The notes under the pieces: model-generated
Told to the model about the DNA's origin: nothing
The model's input: the letters and a program-made list of their open reading frames with translations, nothing else
The model's database searches: none
Program-made: the position numbers and the translations under genes
NCBI GenBank assembly: GCA_022425845.1
Contig: JAKMEU010000024.1
Span: forward strand, 1 to 15,358
Direction of reading: 5' to 3'
DNA from: Luminiphilus sp.
Lineage (GTDB): Bacteria; Pseudomonadota; Gammaproteobacteria; Pseudomonadales; Halieaceae
DNA length: 15,358 nucleotides
Shown here: in pieces, positions 7,381 to 14,954 of the stretch
How positions within the stretch are numbered: position 1 is the first letter of the stretch
How the letters are laid out: each line of letters opens with the position of its first letter

Positions 7381-8250
7381 GTGGAACTGGTCATTATCAG
7401 CGGCAGGTCCGGCTCGGGTAAAAGTACTGCCCTCCACCAACTGGAAGACCTGGGCTTTTATTGCGTCGACAATCTGCCCGCGGCGCTGTTACCCACCCTG
7501 ACGCTACAACTGGAAAAAGAACATTACGAGAGTTTCCGAGGCATTGCGGTTTGTATTGACGTTCGAAACAGCGCAACTGACCTGGCGCAAGTGGCCAAGG
7601 TGATTGAGGCACTGCCGGAGTCCATCAATAGCCAGGTGCTCTTTTTGAATGCCAAGCCCAGCGTGCTCACACAGCGGTTCAGTGAGACGCGTCGGCGTCA
7701 TCCGCTGAGCGGCGATCGCTACTCGCTACCGGAAGCCATCGCCCTCGAGAGCGAATTACTCGAAGGTTTGCTGCAGGAGGCGGACTGGGTCATTGATACC
7801 AGTGACCTGACACTCTACGACCTTCGCGCCCTGATCTCTTCGCGCCTGCAACCGCCCAATCGTGAGGGTCTATCCCTGTTGGTCGAATCCTTTGGGTTCA
7901 AGCGCGGCGTGCCCACCGACGCCGATCTCGTGTTTGATGCGCGACTCTTGCCCAACCCCCATTGGGAAAGCACCTTGAGGCCCCTAACGGGCCGCGATAC
8001 GGAGGTCGCCCAGTTTCTGGAGGCGCACCAACAGACCGGCCTGTTTGCTGATGACATCAGCAACATGCTTCTTCGGTGGCTGCCCCTGTACAAAGAGTCG
8101 CAGCGCAGTTACGTCACGATCGCCATTGGCTGCACTGGCGGGCAGCATCGCTCTGTTTATATCGCAGAGCGTATTTTCAGGGATCTGAAGCAGACGTATG
8201 CCGAAGTTCAGATCAGACACAGGGAACTCAGTCGTATGGCCACGGGATGA
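7381..8250 (+). CDS. rapZ: RapZ-family nucleotide-binding protein
   Basis: In E. coli RapZ (YvcJ family) binds glucosamine 6-phosphate and presents the sRNA GlmZ to RNase E, tuning GlmS and so cell-wall precursor supply. 289 aa (284 in E. coli), GTG start. Walker A GRSGSGKS is at 8-15, followed by DLGFYCVDNLP. The C-terminal domain has DLVFDARLLPNPHW and CTGGQHRS at 251-258. The extreme C-terminus differs from E. coli: the basic residues I recall as K270, K281, R282 and K283 align with A274, R285, M286 and A287, so the RNA-binding patch is mostly missing. The family assignment is secure; GlmZ-type RNA regulation in this organism is doubtful. It overlaps npr by four bases. Confidence 0.95.
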   Translation: MELVIISGRSGSGKSTALHQLEDLGFYCVDNLPAALLPTLTLQLEKEHYESFRGIAVCIDVRNSATDLAQVAKVIEALPESINSQVLFLNAKPSVLTQRFSETRRRHPLSGDRYSLPEAIALESELLEGLLQEADWVIDTSDLTLYDLRALISSRLQPPNREGLSLLVESFGFKRGVPTDADLVFDARLLPNPHWESTLRPLTGRDTEVAQFLEAHQQTGLFADDISNMLLRWLPLYKESQRSYVTIAIGCTGGQHRSVYIAERIFRDLKQTYAEVQIRHRELSRMATG

Positions 8251-8516
8251 TTGAGGAGACCGTTACCATCATCAACCGGCTGGGATTACACGCCCGGGCC
8301 GCAGCGCGTCTTGTAGATTGCGCGGCACGCTTCAGCAGCGAGACCCTCATCGAAAAGGACGGCAAGTCAGTCGATGCAAAGAGCATTATGTCCGTCATGA
8401 TGTTGGCGGCAGGACAGGGAACACGACTCAAGCTTCGCGTCGAAGGTTCGGACGAACAGGCGGCCTTTGAGGCTATAGCCGCGCTGATAAATGACCGCTT
8501 TGGCGAGCCCGACTGA
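8247..8516 (+). CDS. npr: HPr-like phosphocarrier protein NPr
   Basis: Relays phosphate from enzyme I-Ntr to PtsN in the nitrogen PTS. 89 aa, the usual length. The active histidine is H15 in NRLGLHARAAARL; the second family motif AKSIMSVMMLAAGQG carries S46, the position phosphorylated by HPr kinase in Gram-positive HPr, though no such kinase is in the window. The frame is open upstream inside rapZ, but ATG 8247, overlapping the rapZ stop (ATGA), gives the standard HPr start MIEETVTIINRLG. It is the last gene of the rpoN-npr unit; 112 bases separate it from mgtE. Confidence 0.96.
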   Translation: MIEETVTIINRLGLHARAAARLVDCAARFSSETLIEKDGKSVDAKSIMSVMMLAAGQGTRLKLRVEGSDEQAAFEAIAALINDRFGEPD

Positions 8517-8521
8517 TCGCA

Positions 8522-8576
8522 CAAACCAGAAGTTTGCCGCGGATTAGCCACGTCATATTCACCCTCTAACAGGGTG
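8522..8576 (+). promoter_or_regulatory. npr-mgtE spacer with two small hairpins
   Basis: CAAAC (8522-8526) pairs with GTTTG (8532-8536), and CACCCT (8560-8565) pairs with AGGGTG (8571-8576) over a CTAAC loop. Neither is followed by a T run, so an intrinsic terminator is unlikely. The spacer is far too short for an M-box magnesium riboswitch and I see none of its features. GATAAT at 8597-8602 resembles a -10 but has no matching -35. Confidence 0.28.
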
Positions 8577-8614
8577 CATGCTGTCGTACTGTCGCGGATA
8601 ATGCGCGGCTGTGA

Positions 8615-8620
8615 AGGGAG
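8615..8620 (+). promoter_or_regulatory. Ribosome binding site that fixes the mgtE start
   Basis: GGGAGG eight bases before GTG 8629. The alternative GTG 8611 would place this strong site inside the coding region and has nothing comparable upstream, so 8629 is preferred. Confidence 0.65.
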
Positions 8621-8628
8621 GGCTGGCC

Positions 8629-9978
8629 GTGAATACCTCGGTTACAACAGAACAACAGCTCGCGCAGCTCGATCGCGCCCTGGATGCCGGAACCCTGCGG
8701 GACGTGGCCGGCATGGTGGGCGATCTTTCTCCCGGGGACGTTGCCCACCTGATTACCTCCTACCCACCCAGAATCAGGCAGGTGCTCTGGAGTCTGCTTG
8801 AGGCCGAGCAGGAAGCAGACGTACTCAACGAACTTCCTGAAGAACTTCGCAACCAGTTTCTCGTCGAGATGGAGCCCAGTGCGCTGGCCTCCATCGTAGG
8901 ACAACTCGACGATGATGATGTGGCCGACATTCTCCATGAATTGCCCGAGTCCATAACGGAGCAGGTTCTGGGCATCATGGATGAAACCGACCGGTCGCGT
9001 CTGGCCACCGTATTGGCGTTTCCCGATGACGTCGCCGGTGGCCTGATGAGCACCGATACCATCACCATACGGGCGGACCTGACCCTTGATGTGGTGATGC
9101 GCTACCTGAGGCGGCACGCCGAGATACCGGAAAATACGGACAGCCTGATCGTTGTGAATCGGGAAGATCACTTCGTTGGTATTCTGCCCATCAGGACCCT
9201 GCTGGTGTCTGACCCCCAGCAGTCGGTTCGAGAAATGATGCTCACCAATCGCGATGCCATCCCCGCGCTCCTGCCTGCGGCTGAGGTCGCACGACTGTTT
9301 GAACGAAACGACTGGATCTCAGCGCCCGTCATTGACGAGCAGAACCGACTGCTGGGACGTATCACAATTGACGACGTGGTGGACGTAATCCGGGAAGAAG
9401 CCGATCACTCCCTCACGTCACTGGGCGGCATCGCCGATGATGAAGATACCTTCTCTACCGTTCTTCAGACGGCACCTCGTCGAGCGCTATGGCTGGGCAT
9501 CAACCTGATTACGGCATTTATCGCCGCTTCGGTCATCAACGTGTTTCAGGACACCATAGAGAAGGTGGTCGCCCTGGCGGTCCTGATGCCCATCGTGGCG
9601 TCGATGGGCGGTATCGCCGGGACCCAAACACTGACCGTTTTGATCAGGGGCATTGCCATGGGTCAGTTGAACAGCCGAAATCAACGCTGGCTGGTCGGTC
9701 GGGAGGCCATGGTCGGACTGGTTAACGGCGCCCTTTGGGCACTTGTAGTCGCAGTCGCAGCCTCCCTGTGGTTTGACGACTGGACGCTGGCCGTGATCAT
9801 CGGGGCAGCAATGATCATCAACCTGTTGACAGCGGGAGTCGCCGGCGCGCTTATCCCCCTGACACTCAAGCGTTGGGGTATCGACCCGGCACTTGCAGGC
9901 GGCGTCCTGCTGACCACAGTGACCGATGTCGTGGGGTTTTTATCGTTTCTCGGCCTGGCCGCCGCGTTCTATGCCTGA
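8629..9978 (+). CDS. mgtE: MgtE-family magnesium channel
   Basis: Mg2+-gated Mg2+ channel of the inner membrane. 449 aa from GTG 8629, the standard size. The cytoplasmic N domain (about 20-125) is made of acidic helices with DEL/LPE repeats, including DDDDVADILHELPES. A CBS pair follows (about 130-255, with DDVAGGLMSTD and RITIDDVVDVIREE); these domains sense Mg2+ and close the pore. Five membrane helices start near 286 (ALWLGINLITAFIAA). Pore-region motifs are ASMGGIAGTQ (GG at 327-328) and TTVTDVVGF, whose D433 corresponds to the pore aspartate D432 of Thermus MgtE. The darP start lies within its last eight bases. It sits between npr and darP with no obvious functional tie to nitrogen PTS. 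Confidence 0.95.
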   Translation: MNTSVTTEQQLAQLDRALDAGTLRDVAGMVGDLSPGDVAHLITSYPPRIRQVLWSLLEAEQEADVLNELPEELRNQFLVEMEPSALASIVGQLDDDDVADILHELPESITEQVLGIMDETDRSRLATVLAFPDDVAGGLMSTDTITIRADLTLDVVMRYLRRHAEIPENTDSLIVVNREDHFVGILPIRTLLVSDPQQSVREMMLTNRDAIPALLPAAEVARLFERNDWISAPVIDEQNRLLGRITIDDVVDVIREEADHSLTSLGGIADDEDTFSTVLQTAPRRALWLGINLITAFIAASVINVFQDTIEKVVALAVLMPIVASMGGIAGTQTLTVLIRGIAMGQLNSRNQRWLVGREAMVGLVNGALWALVVAVAASLWFDDWTLAVIIGAAMIINLLTAGVAGALIPLTLKRWGIDPALAGGVLLTTVTDVVGFLSFLGLAAAFYA

Positions 9979-10504
9979 TCATCCCGTAGACGACTCCGAT
10001 TGGGACAGCGAGGAAGAGCGCCCCAGCAAAAGCGCCCGAAAGCGGGCCATGACGGCGCTGCAGGATCTGGGCACCCGTCTGGTTGAACTCACACCGGCCC
10101 AGCTCGCGCAAATTCCGATTGATGATGATCGCCTCAGCGAGGCGGTCCTTCAAGCGCGCAAAATTTCACAGCATGGGGGGCGGCGGCGTCAACTCCAGTA
10201 CATTGGCAAACTGATGCGCGACATTGATGCCGCGCCGATTCAGGAGGCGCTGGATAAACTGGACGGCTTGCATCAGGAGGAAAGCGCCCGGTTTCATCAA
10301 CTTGAACAATTGCGTGACGCACTGATCAGTCAGGGTGATGCTGCAATGGGTTCAGTTCTCGCCGTATTCCCGGAAGCGGACCGACAGCATTTGCGCCAAC
10401 TCGTCCGTCAACTGGATCCGGACGGACCGCGGGCAAAAGAACAGGCGCGAAAATTATTCCGTTATCTCAGGGAGCTTCAGGAAGCCTCGGGTTCCGATTC
10501 CTGA
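9971..10504 (+). CDS. darP: DarP (YjgA), 50S ribosomal subunit assembly factor
   Basis: DarP (dual-action ribosomal maturation protein, formerly YjgA) binds pre-50S particles near the peptidyl transferase centre and helps late assembly. 177 aa (183 in E. coli). It begins with an acidic stretch (DDSDWDSEEE), then the family core KSARKRAMTALQDLGTRLVE, the basic QARKISQHGGRRRQLQYIGK, and helical repeats to FRYLRELQE. ATG 9971 is chosen over the in-frame upstream position 9926, which lies deep in mgtE; it overlaps the mgtE stop by eight bases. Its last 28 bases are also coding on the opposite strand as the 3' end of yhdP. Its usual neighbours tldD and pmbA are absent here. Confidence 0.94.
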   Translation: MPDHPVDDSDWDSEEERPSKSARKRAMTALQDLGTRLVELTPAQLAQIPIDDDRLSEAVLQARKISQHGGRRRQLQYIGKLMRDIDAAPIQEALDKLDGLHQEESARFHQLEQLRDALISQGDAAMGSVLAVFPEADRQHLRQLVRQLDPDGPRAKEQARKLFRYLRELQEASGSDS

Positions 10505-13500
10505 GCATCCTCCGACGCGCCCGAATCAGGGGCAGGGACAGGCGCCGGCCGCTCGGCGGCATCTGAACCGGCGTCGAATATCCGAACAAATCGAACCTCG
10601 GGATTGTCCAGATCACCCTGAACCGCATAGACACCGCTGCTCAGACTCACCATTTGGCGCTCAAACACCTTGCTGAGCAAATACGCCCCCGCCGCCACAG
10701 GCAAACCGCCTACCAGAGCCGCCATCCAGGGGATATTTTCCACGAGCGGCAAAGTGACCACCAATTCACCGTCAATGGTCTCAGCCATGAGGTCGATCTC
10801 ACTGGAGAAGTTAAAACCGCCGCCGGTGCCACGAATATCAAAGCGTGGAATCTCAATACCCCCCGGCGTGAATAAAAAATCACCCTCCGCAGCGCGAAAG
10901 GTCACACCGGGATCAAAGATCCTCGTTACATCTGCGCGCCCGAAAAGGCCCGCAAGATTAAGAAGACTGAAGATTCGCACAGCACCAGTGGCACCCGGTG
11001 ACACCGGCAGAAATGACCCCTCCTGCAGCGTCAAACGGGAACTACCGGATAGCTCAAGTAAGCTGATATCAGTCGGCCCCCCCGGCCATGTCAGGTTCGC
11101 TGTCAGGTCACCTGAGCGCGTTCTCGCCAGGGGCGCGATGGATAGCTCATTGAAGGTTCGCTCCAGATCGCCAATGCCCGCATTCAAGGACAGCCGCGTG
11201 GACCAGTCATCGGTTCCCTGCTCGGACCAGGTAAGGCCACTCCCGTCCAGGAATTCAAGCCCGGCAAGCTGCCCCCGCAGACCATCAATAACCAGTGCAT
11301 CCGATGCACTTTGCAAACGGAAGCGAGCGGCCCCCAGGGCATTTCCCCGGTAAGTCAGGTTCGCCACCGTCACATCCACTGGCACCGGCAATTGCGGCGG
11401 GCGCCTGGCAAGCCTTTCCGAGTCGTCGGGATAGTCATCCGTCGCTACGGTGTTGAGACCACTCAGTTGATCGTAGTCGAAGGCATTGATGATCAGGGCG
11501 ATTTCCCGATCATCATTGGGGAGGGTCAGCTCCGCGTCCAACCATGCTGTATTGAGGCCCAGTTGGTACCAACCGGGATAAGGCGTCACGTCGACCGTGA
11601 CATCCTCAACGGCAATCGTCCCGACAACGACTTCTGCAATGCCAAGGGTTTCCACACGCAAAGGCCATGCGTCCGATTGCTTGTCACCACCCAACTCCAA
11701 CGCCTGAATGACCCGTAGCCAGGGATCCAGTTCGATACGCTGTAAATCGCCAAAGAGCCGGATGCCGTCATCCCCCACCAGAGGCAACCGGGCGGGCACA
11801 AGACTCGGCGTAACATCGACAGTGATACCGGAGATGGCAGCCTCGGCGCGGTACAGCCGCCCCTGACCTCGTCCACTCCAAAAGATGTCCCATGGCTCGC
11901 TCGGGCCTGTGCCCAGCCTCACCTTCAGTGGTGCGGGATCGGCCGCTGCCTTACCCAGGGGCGCCGGCAGTTCTATGGCCAAACCCTCTAGCGAGCTAGT
12001 GACCTCGACCTGCGCACCGTCGACCACGGATATCGCGACTTGTAGCTCCGTACCCCCAGTGAGGGGTTCGATGGATTTGCCTGTTTCTAACGCAGAACCC
12101 GCAAGGGAATGACCCCAGGCGACCAGGTTGTCACCGGATACCCTCGAAGAAAAGCGCCCCTCAAAAAGCGCGCTGGACTGCAGGTTGGACTCTCCCCTGC
12201 CAATGGCAGCGACCAGAGGCTGGTTAAACAAAAGCCCCTCAAGGTCACGGCTGACAAAGCCATCCCGCAAGTCGAAGTCCAGCCCGCCCGAGACCTCATC
12301 AAGCTGCAGCGACAAGACGCTAGACGCGACGCTCGCCCCCAACAAGTCGGTGGCGACAGCCACCTCAAGGCTTGATTCGGGCGATCGAAAATTAAGCTGA
12401 AGATCCAGCTGACCTTTGGCGCCTCCCGTCAGCTGCAGGTCGTCCAGCACCCCGCCGGCAAGTTCGTGAACCGGGCTCTGCCTGAGCAGCTCAAGCCCTG
12501 AGCCCCCGTCGCCCGCAAAGTGCCCCGCCACCATCAGCAGCCCCGAGTCAGGCGCCGCGTCGACCGCCACCGAGACATTCTGCACTACCATGCCACTGAT
12601 AACCCCGGTATCACCCCACACGCTGACTCGATCGGTATCAATCAGTAATGTACCCGCCAGATCGGTGACCGGCGGCCAGTCAGGTTGGAAGCGAACCTCG
12701 GCATCGGCTACTTTCCCCGCCAGTTGCATGCTCTGACGACCCGAGCCAAAGGCTTTGAACTCGCCTCTCCAGAGAAAGCTGGTGTCAAACAGTTGCCCGG
12801 CGCCCAGTGCCGCATCCAGCCACGCAGAAAGCGCAGGCGGCACTTTGTAGGGGACGTAGTGATGCCGGGCCGAAATCGATGCGGCGGGCACACCCACGTC
12901 AAGATACATCGCCACGGGTGACGCAGCTTTTTGAGCAGGCGTGAGTGGCACATCAATACCAAACAACACGTTGGCGTCATGGGTCGCGTGACCCGCCTGT
13001 AGTATGCCGTCATAAAGACGAAGCACACCGCCATCCCAGCGAGCAGACAGGCGCCCCATTACCGTATCAAGTTCGATGGGCGCGCTGTAGACACGCGGCA
13101 AATCGAGAGTGAAGTCCTGTGTCTGAATCCAGGCTGTAGCACCCGCTTCAGAGGCCACCACCGTGCCGTCCATACCCAGGAGCCCAGGAACCTTGTCACG
13201 GGGGCTGATCGAAATGTCCTGTGCCTGGGCCGTCAGCGACCAGCTCTCAAGCGGGTCGGCCCAATTGGCAACACGTCCCTGCAGGGCCAGCACGGACCCC
13301 GAGGGCTCAAGCTCCGCCACCACCCTGGACACCCTGGCGGGTAGTAGCCCAGCCGCGGTGATGACCCGCCCCAAACGGCCCACATCGATCTCAGTCGCCT
13401 GGAGACTCAAGCCGCTGTCACCGCCGTCAATCTGTAGACGATTCAGGGAAAAATCAACCTCTCCCGCCGACGCCCGAGACGACTGCAACCGGGTGGTCCA

Positions 13501-14394
13501 ACCCTGGTTGTTTGTCAGGAATTCCCCGACGAATCCAAGTCCATCCAATCGGGCCTCACTGCCGTCCTTCAGTAACCACTCCACATTCGCCAACTCTGCC
13601 GCCACAACAACTTGCGGCATCTGATTGTCGCTGTGATACCAGAAATCGATATCAACCTGCGCGCCCAATTCCTGACCCAGCAGGGAAGACAACCAGGAAG
13701 CGTCGGGCATTTTCAAATGCCCATGGAGGTCACCGCCAAAACGGAGTGGCTGGAGGATGTCACCGATGCCGGAACCCGACAGCGTCAACGCAGAGTCATT
13801 GGGGCCCTTTAGACTTAATTTCGCTTTGCGCTCACTTCCCGACCGCCGCAGTTCGAGAGCCAGTGTGAGTTGCTCACGGCCCCCGGCGCCGTTATTGAGC
13901 CAGATCTGGGCATCTTCAACGGTAACCGTTCTAAAGGCAGCCAGTAAGCCGGCCGCCAGTCGTGAGCGATTTAAGGTGTTGGCATCAGAGGTCCCCGCCT
14001 CGCCTAACCCAATCGGTATGTCCGCGGAAATACCACTGAGCCGCAGCGTATCGAGACGTAACTGCAGGGCCAACAGGCTAGACCAGGGATCGATGGTCGC
14101 CGACGCGCTGTCAAAACCAAAAACGAACCCTTCAGGCAGCAGAATTTGCAAACCTGACACACCAATTTTTGGTTTGAAATTTGTCACATCACCCGAGAGG
14201 GAGCGGAGCTGGAAGTCGAGCCCCGTTTCCTCGGATACCCAGCGTACTACGGCGTCCTGATAGAGGGGGGCGGCGCGTAGAACAGCGCGGGTGCCCGCGA
14301 CATAGATCGCCAACAGCACCACGGCCACCAGTAATACCCGCCACAGCACATAGCCAAGCACACGGTGGACTGTCTCCAGGGCAGGCAACGTCAC
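10477..14394 (-). CDS. yhdP: YhdP, giant AsmA-like inner-membrane lipid-transfer protein
   Basis: YhdP is a TamB/AsmA-like bridge protein thought to carry phospholipids from inner to outer membrane. 1305 aa (about 1266 in E. coli). One N-terminal transmembrane helix (about 13-34, VLLVAVVLLAIYVAG) anchors a long periplasmic part of repeated beta-strand units, the DUF3971/AsmA-like pattern. The C-terminal AsmA-like domain (about 1100-1275) includes RIFSLLNLAGLFGRADVTRI, FDIRGTGGGFNFSSEIDL and LSSGVYAVQGDLDNPEVRFV. The last 30 or so residues are an acidic, Pro/Ala-rich low-complexity tail. The start is GTG, overlapping the maf stop by four bases. rng, normally between maf and yhdP, is missing. 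The 3' end overlaps darP by 28 bases, tail to tail. No frameshift is apparent over 3.9 kb. Confidence 0.93.
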   Translation of the reverse strand: MTLPALETVHRVLGYVLWRVLLVAVVLLAIYVAGTRAVLRAAPLYQDAVVRWVSEETGLDFQLRSLSGDVTNFKPKIGVSGLQILLPEGFVFGFDSASATIDPWSSLLALQLRLDTLRLSGISADIPIGLGEAGTSDANTLNRSRLAAGLLAAFRTVTVEDAQIWLNNGAGGREQLTLALELRRSGSERKAKLSLKGPNDSALTLSGSGIGDILQPLRFGGDLHGHLKMPDASWLSSLLGQELGAQVDIDFWYHSDNQMPQVVVAAELANVEWLLKDGSEARLDGLGFVGEFLTNNQGWTTRLQSSRASAGEVDFSLNRLQIDGGDSGLSLQATEIDVGRLGRVITAAGLLPARVSRVVAELEPSGSVLALQGRVANWADPLESWSLTAQAQDISISPRDKVPGLLGMDGTVVASEAGATAWIQTQDFTLDLPRVYSAPIELDTVMGRLSARWDGGVLRLYDGILQAGHATHDANVLFGIDVPLTPAQKAASPVAMYLDVGVPAASISARHHYVPYKVPPALSAWLDAALGAGQLFDTSFLWRGEFKAFGSGRQSMQLAGKVADAEVRFQPDWPPVTDLAGTLLIDTDRVSVWGDTGVISGMVVQNVSVAVDAAPDSGLLMVAGHFAGDGGSGLELLRQSPVHELAGGVLDDLQLTGGAKGQLDLQLNFRSPESSLEVAVATDLLGASVASSVLSLQLDEVSGGLDFDLRDGFVSRDLEGLLFNQPLVAAIGRGESNLQSSALFEGRFSSRVSGDNLVAWGHSLAGSALETGKSIEPLTGGTELQVAISVVDGAQVEVTSSLEGLAIELPAPLGKAAADPAPLKVRLGTGPSEPWDIFWSGRGQGRLYRAEAAISGITVDVTPSLVPARLPLVGDDGIRLFGDLQRIELDPWLRVIQALELGGDKQSDAWPLRVETLGIAEVVVGTIAVEDVTVDVTPYPGWYQLGLNTAWLDAELTLPNDDREIALIINAFDYDQLSGLNTVATDDYPDDSERLARRPPQLPVPVDVTVANLTYRGNALGAARFRLQSASDALVIDGLRGQLAGLEFLDGSGLTWSEQGTDDWSTRLSLNAGIGDLERTFNELSIAPLARTRSGDLTANLTWPGGPTDISLLELSGSSRLTLQEGSFLPVSPGATGAVRIFSLLNLAGLFGRADVTRIFDPGVTFRAAEGDFLFTPGGIEIPRFDIRGTGGGFNFSSEIDLMAETIDGELVVTLPLVENIPWMAALVGGLPVAAGAYLLSKVFERQMVSLSSGVYAVQGDLDNPEVRFVRIFDAGSDAAERPAPVPAPDSGASEDAQESEPEAS

Positions 14395-14954
14395 GACAGA
14401 GCTGTCACGCCAAAAGCTGCCAGCAACTCTTTTGTCTCGCAGAGTGGCAGGCCCACTACTGACGAGTAGCTACCGTCTATCTCCCGAACAAAGGCGCCAG
14501 CCCTGCCCTGAATGGCGTAGGCACCCGCTTTATCCCAGGGCTCATCGGTCGAGAGGTAGCGGTCAATCTCGCTTTCAGACAGTTGCGCGAATTGGACACG
14601 TGTTTTAACCACACGACCTTCCAAACCATCTCCCTGCCCGACAGCGAGTCCCGTCACGACCGCGTGAGTCCGGCCAGAAAGGCTCATCAACATCCGTTTG
14701 GCATCAGCGTAATCGGTTGGCTTACCCAGGATCAGCCCATCCAGTGTGACGGAGGTGTCCGCCGCGATGACGGTGTCTCCCTGCGACCCCACGGCGCGAG
14801 CCTTGGCCAGCGCCAAACGCAGCACGTAGTCTTCAGGCGACTCACCCTCCTCGACGGTTTCATCGAGGTCGGGGGCTTGGCACCTGAACTCCCTGATCAG
14901 GAGTGACAGTAATTCCCGGCGCCGGGGACTGGCTGAAGCAAGCACAACTCCCAT
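14391..14954 (-). CDS. maf: Maf/YhdE-type nucleoside triphosphate pyrophosphatase
   Basis: House-cleaning enzyme that hydrolyses dTTP, UTP and some modified nucleotides to the monophosphate and pyrophosphate; in other bacteria it also affects septation. 187 aa from ATG 14954. Family motifs: ASASPRRRELL near the N-terminus (phosphate-binding Ser/Arg), AADTSV with the catalytic aspartate, LGKPTD, LSGRTHAVVT, and DKAGAYAIQGRAGAFV, plus GSYSSVVGLPL. KAGAY-IQG and the VGLPL ending fit the YhdE branch better than the YceF (m7GTP) branch. GTG 14957 is a possible earlier start; ATG 14954, sharing one base with the mreD stop, is more likely. It is the middle gene of mreD-maf-yhdP. Confidence 0.95.
   Translation of the reverse strand: MGVVLASASPRRRELLSLLIREFRCQAPDLDETVEEGESPEDYVLRLALAKARAVGSQGDTVIAADTSVTLDGLILGKPTDYADAKRMLMSLSGRTHAVVTGLAVGQGDGLEGRVVKTRVQFAQLSESEIDRYLSTDEPWDKAGAYAIQGRAGAFVREIDGSYSSVVGLPLCETKELLAAFGVTALS

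Noticed and set aside
8517..8628. Magnesium riboswitch upstream of mgtE
   Set aside because: The spacer is 112 bases, with only two short hairpins; none of the M-box architecture is visible.
10670..11353. Long plus-strand open frame (227 codons) within yhdP
   Set aside because: Lies wholly antisense to a 1305-codon gene with clear domain structure; its translation is Ser/Pro/Arg-rich with no recognisable motif, typical of a shadow frame in GC-rich DNA. Same for 13757-14260 and 11311-11718.
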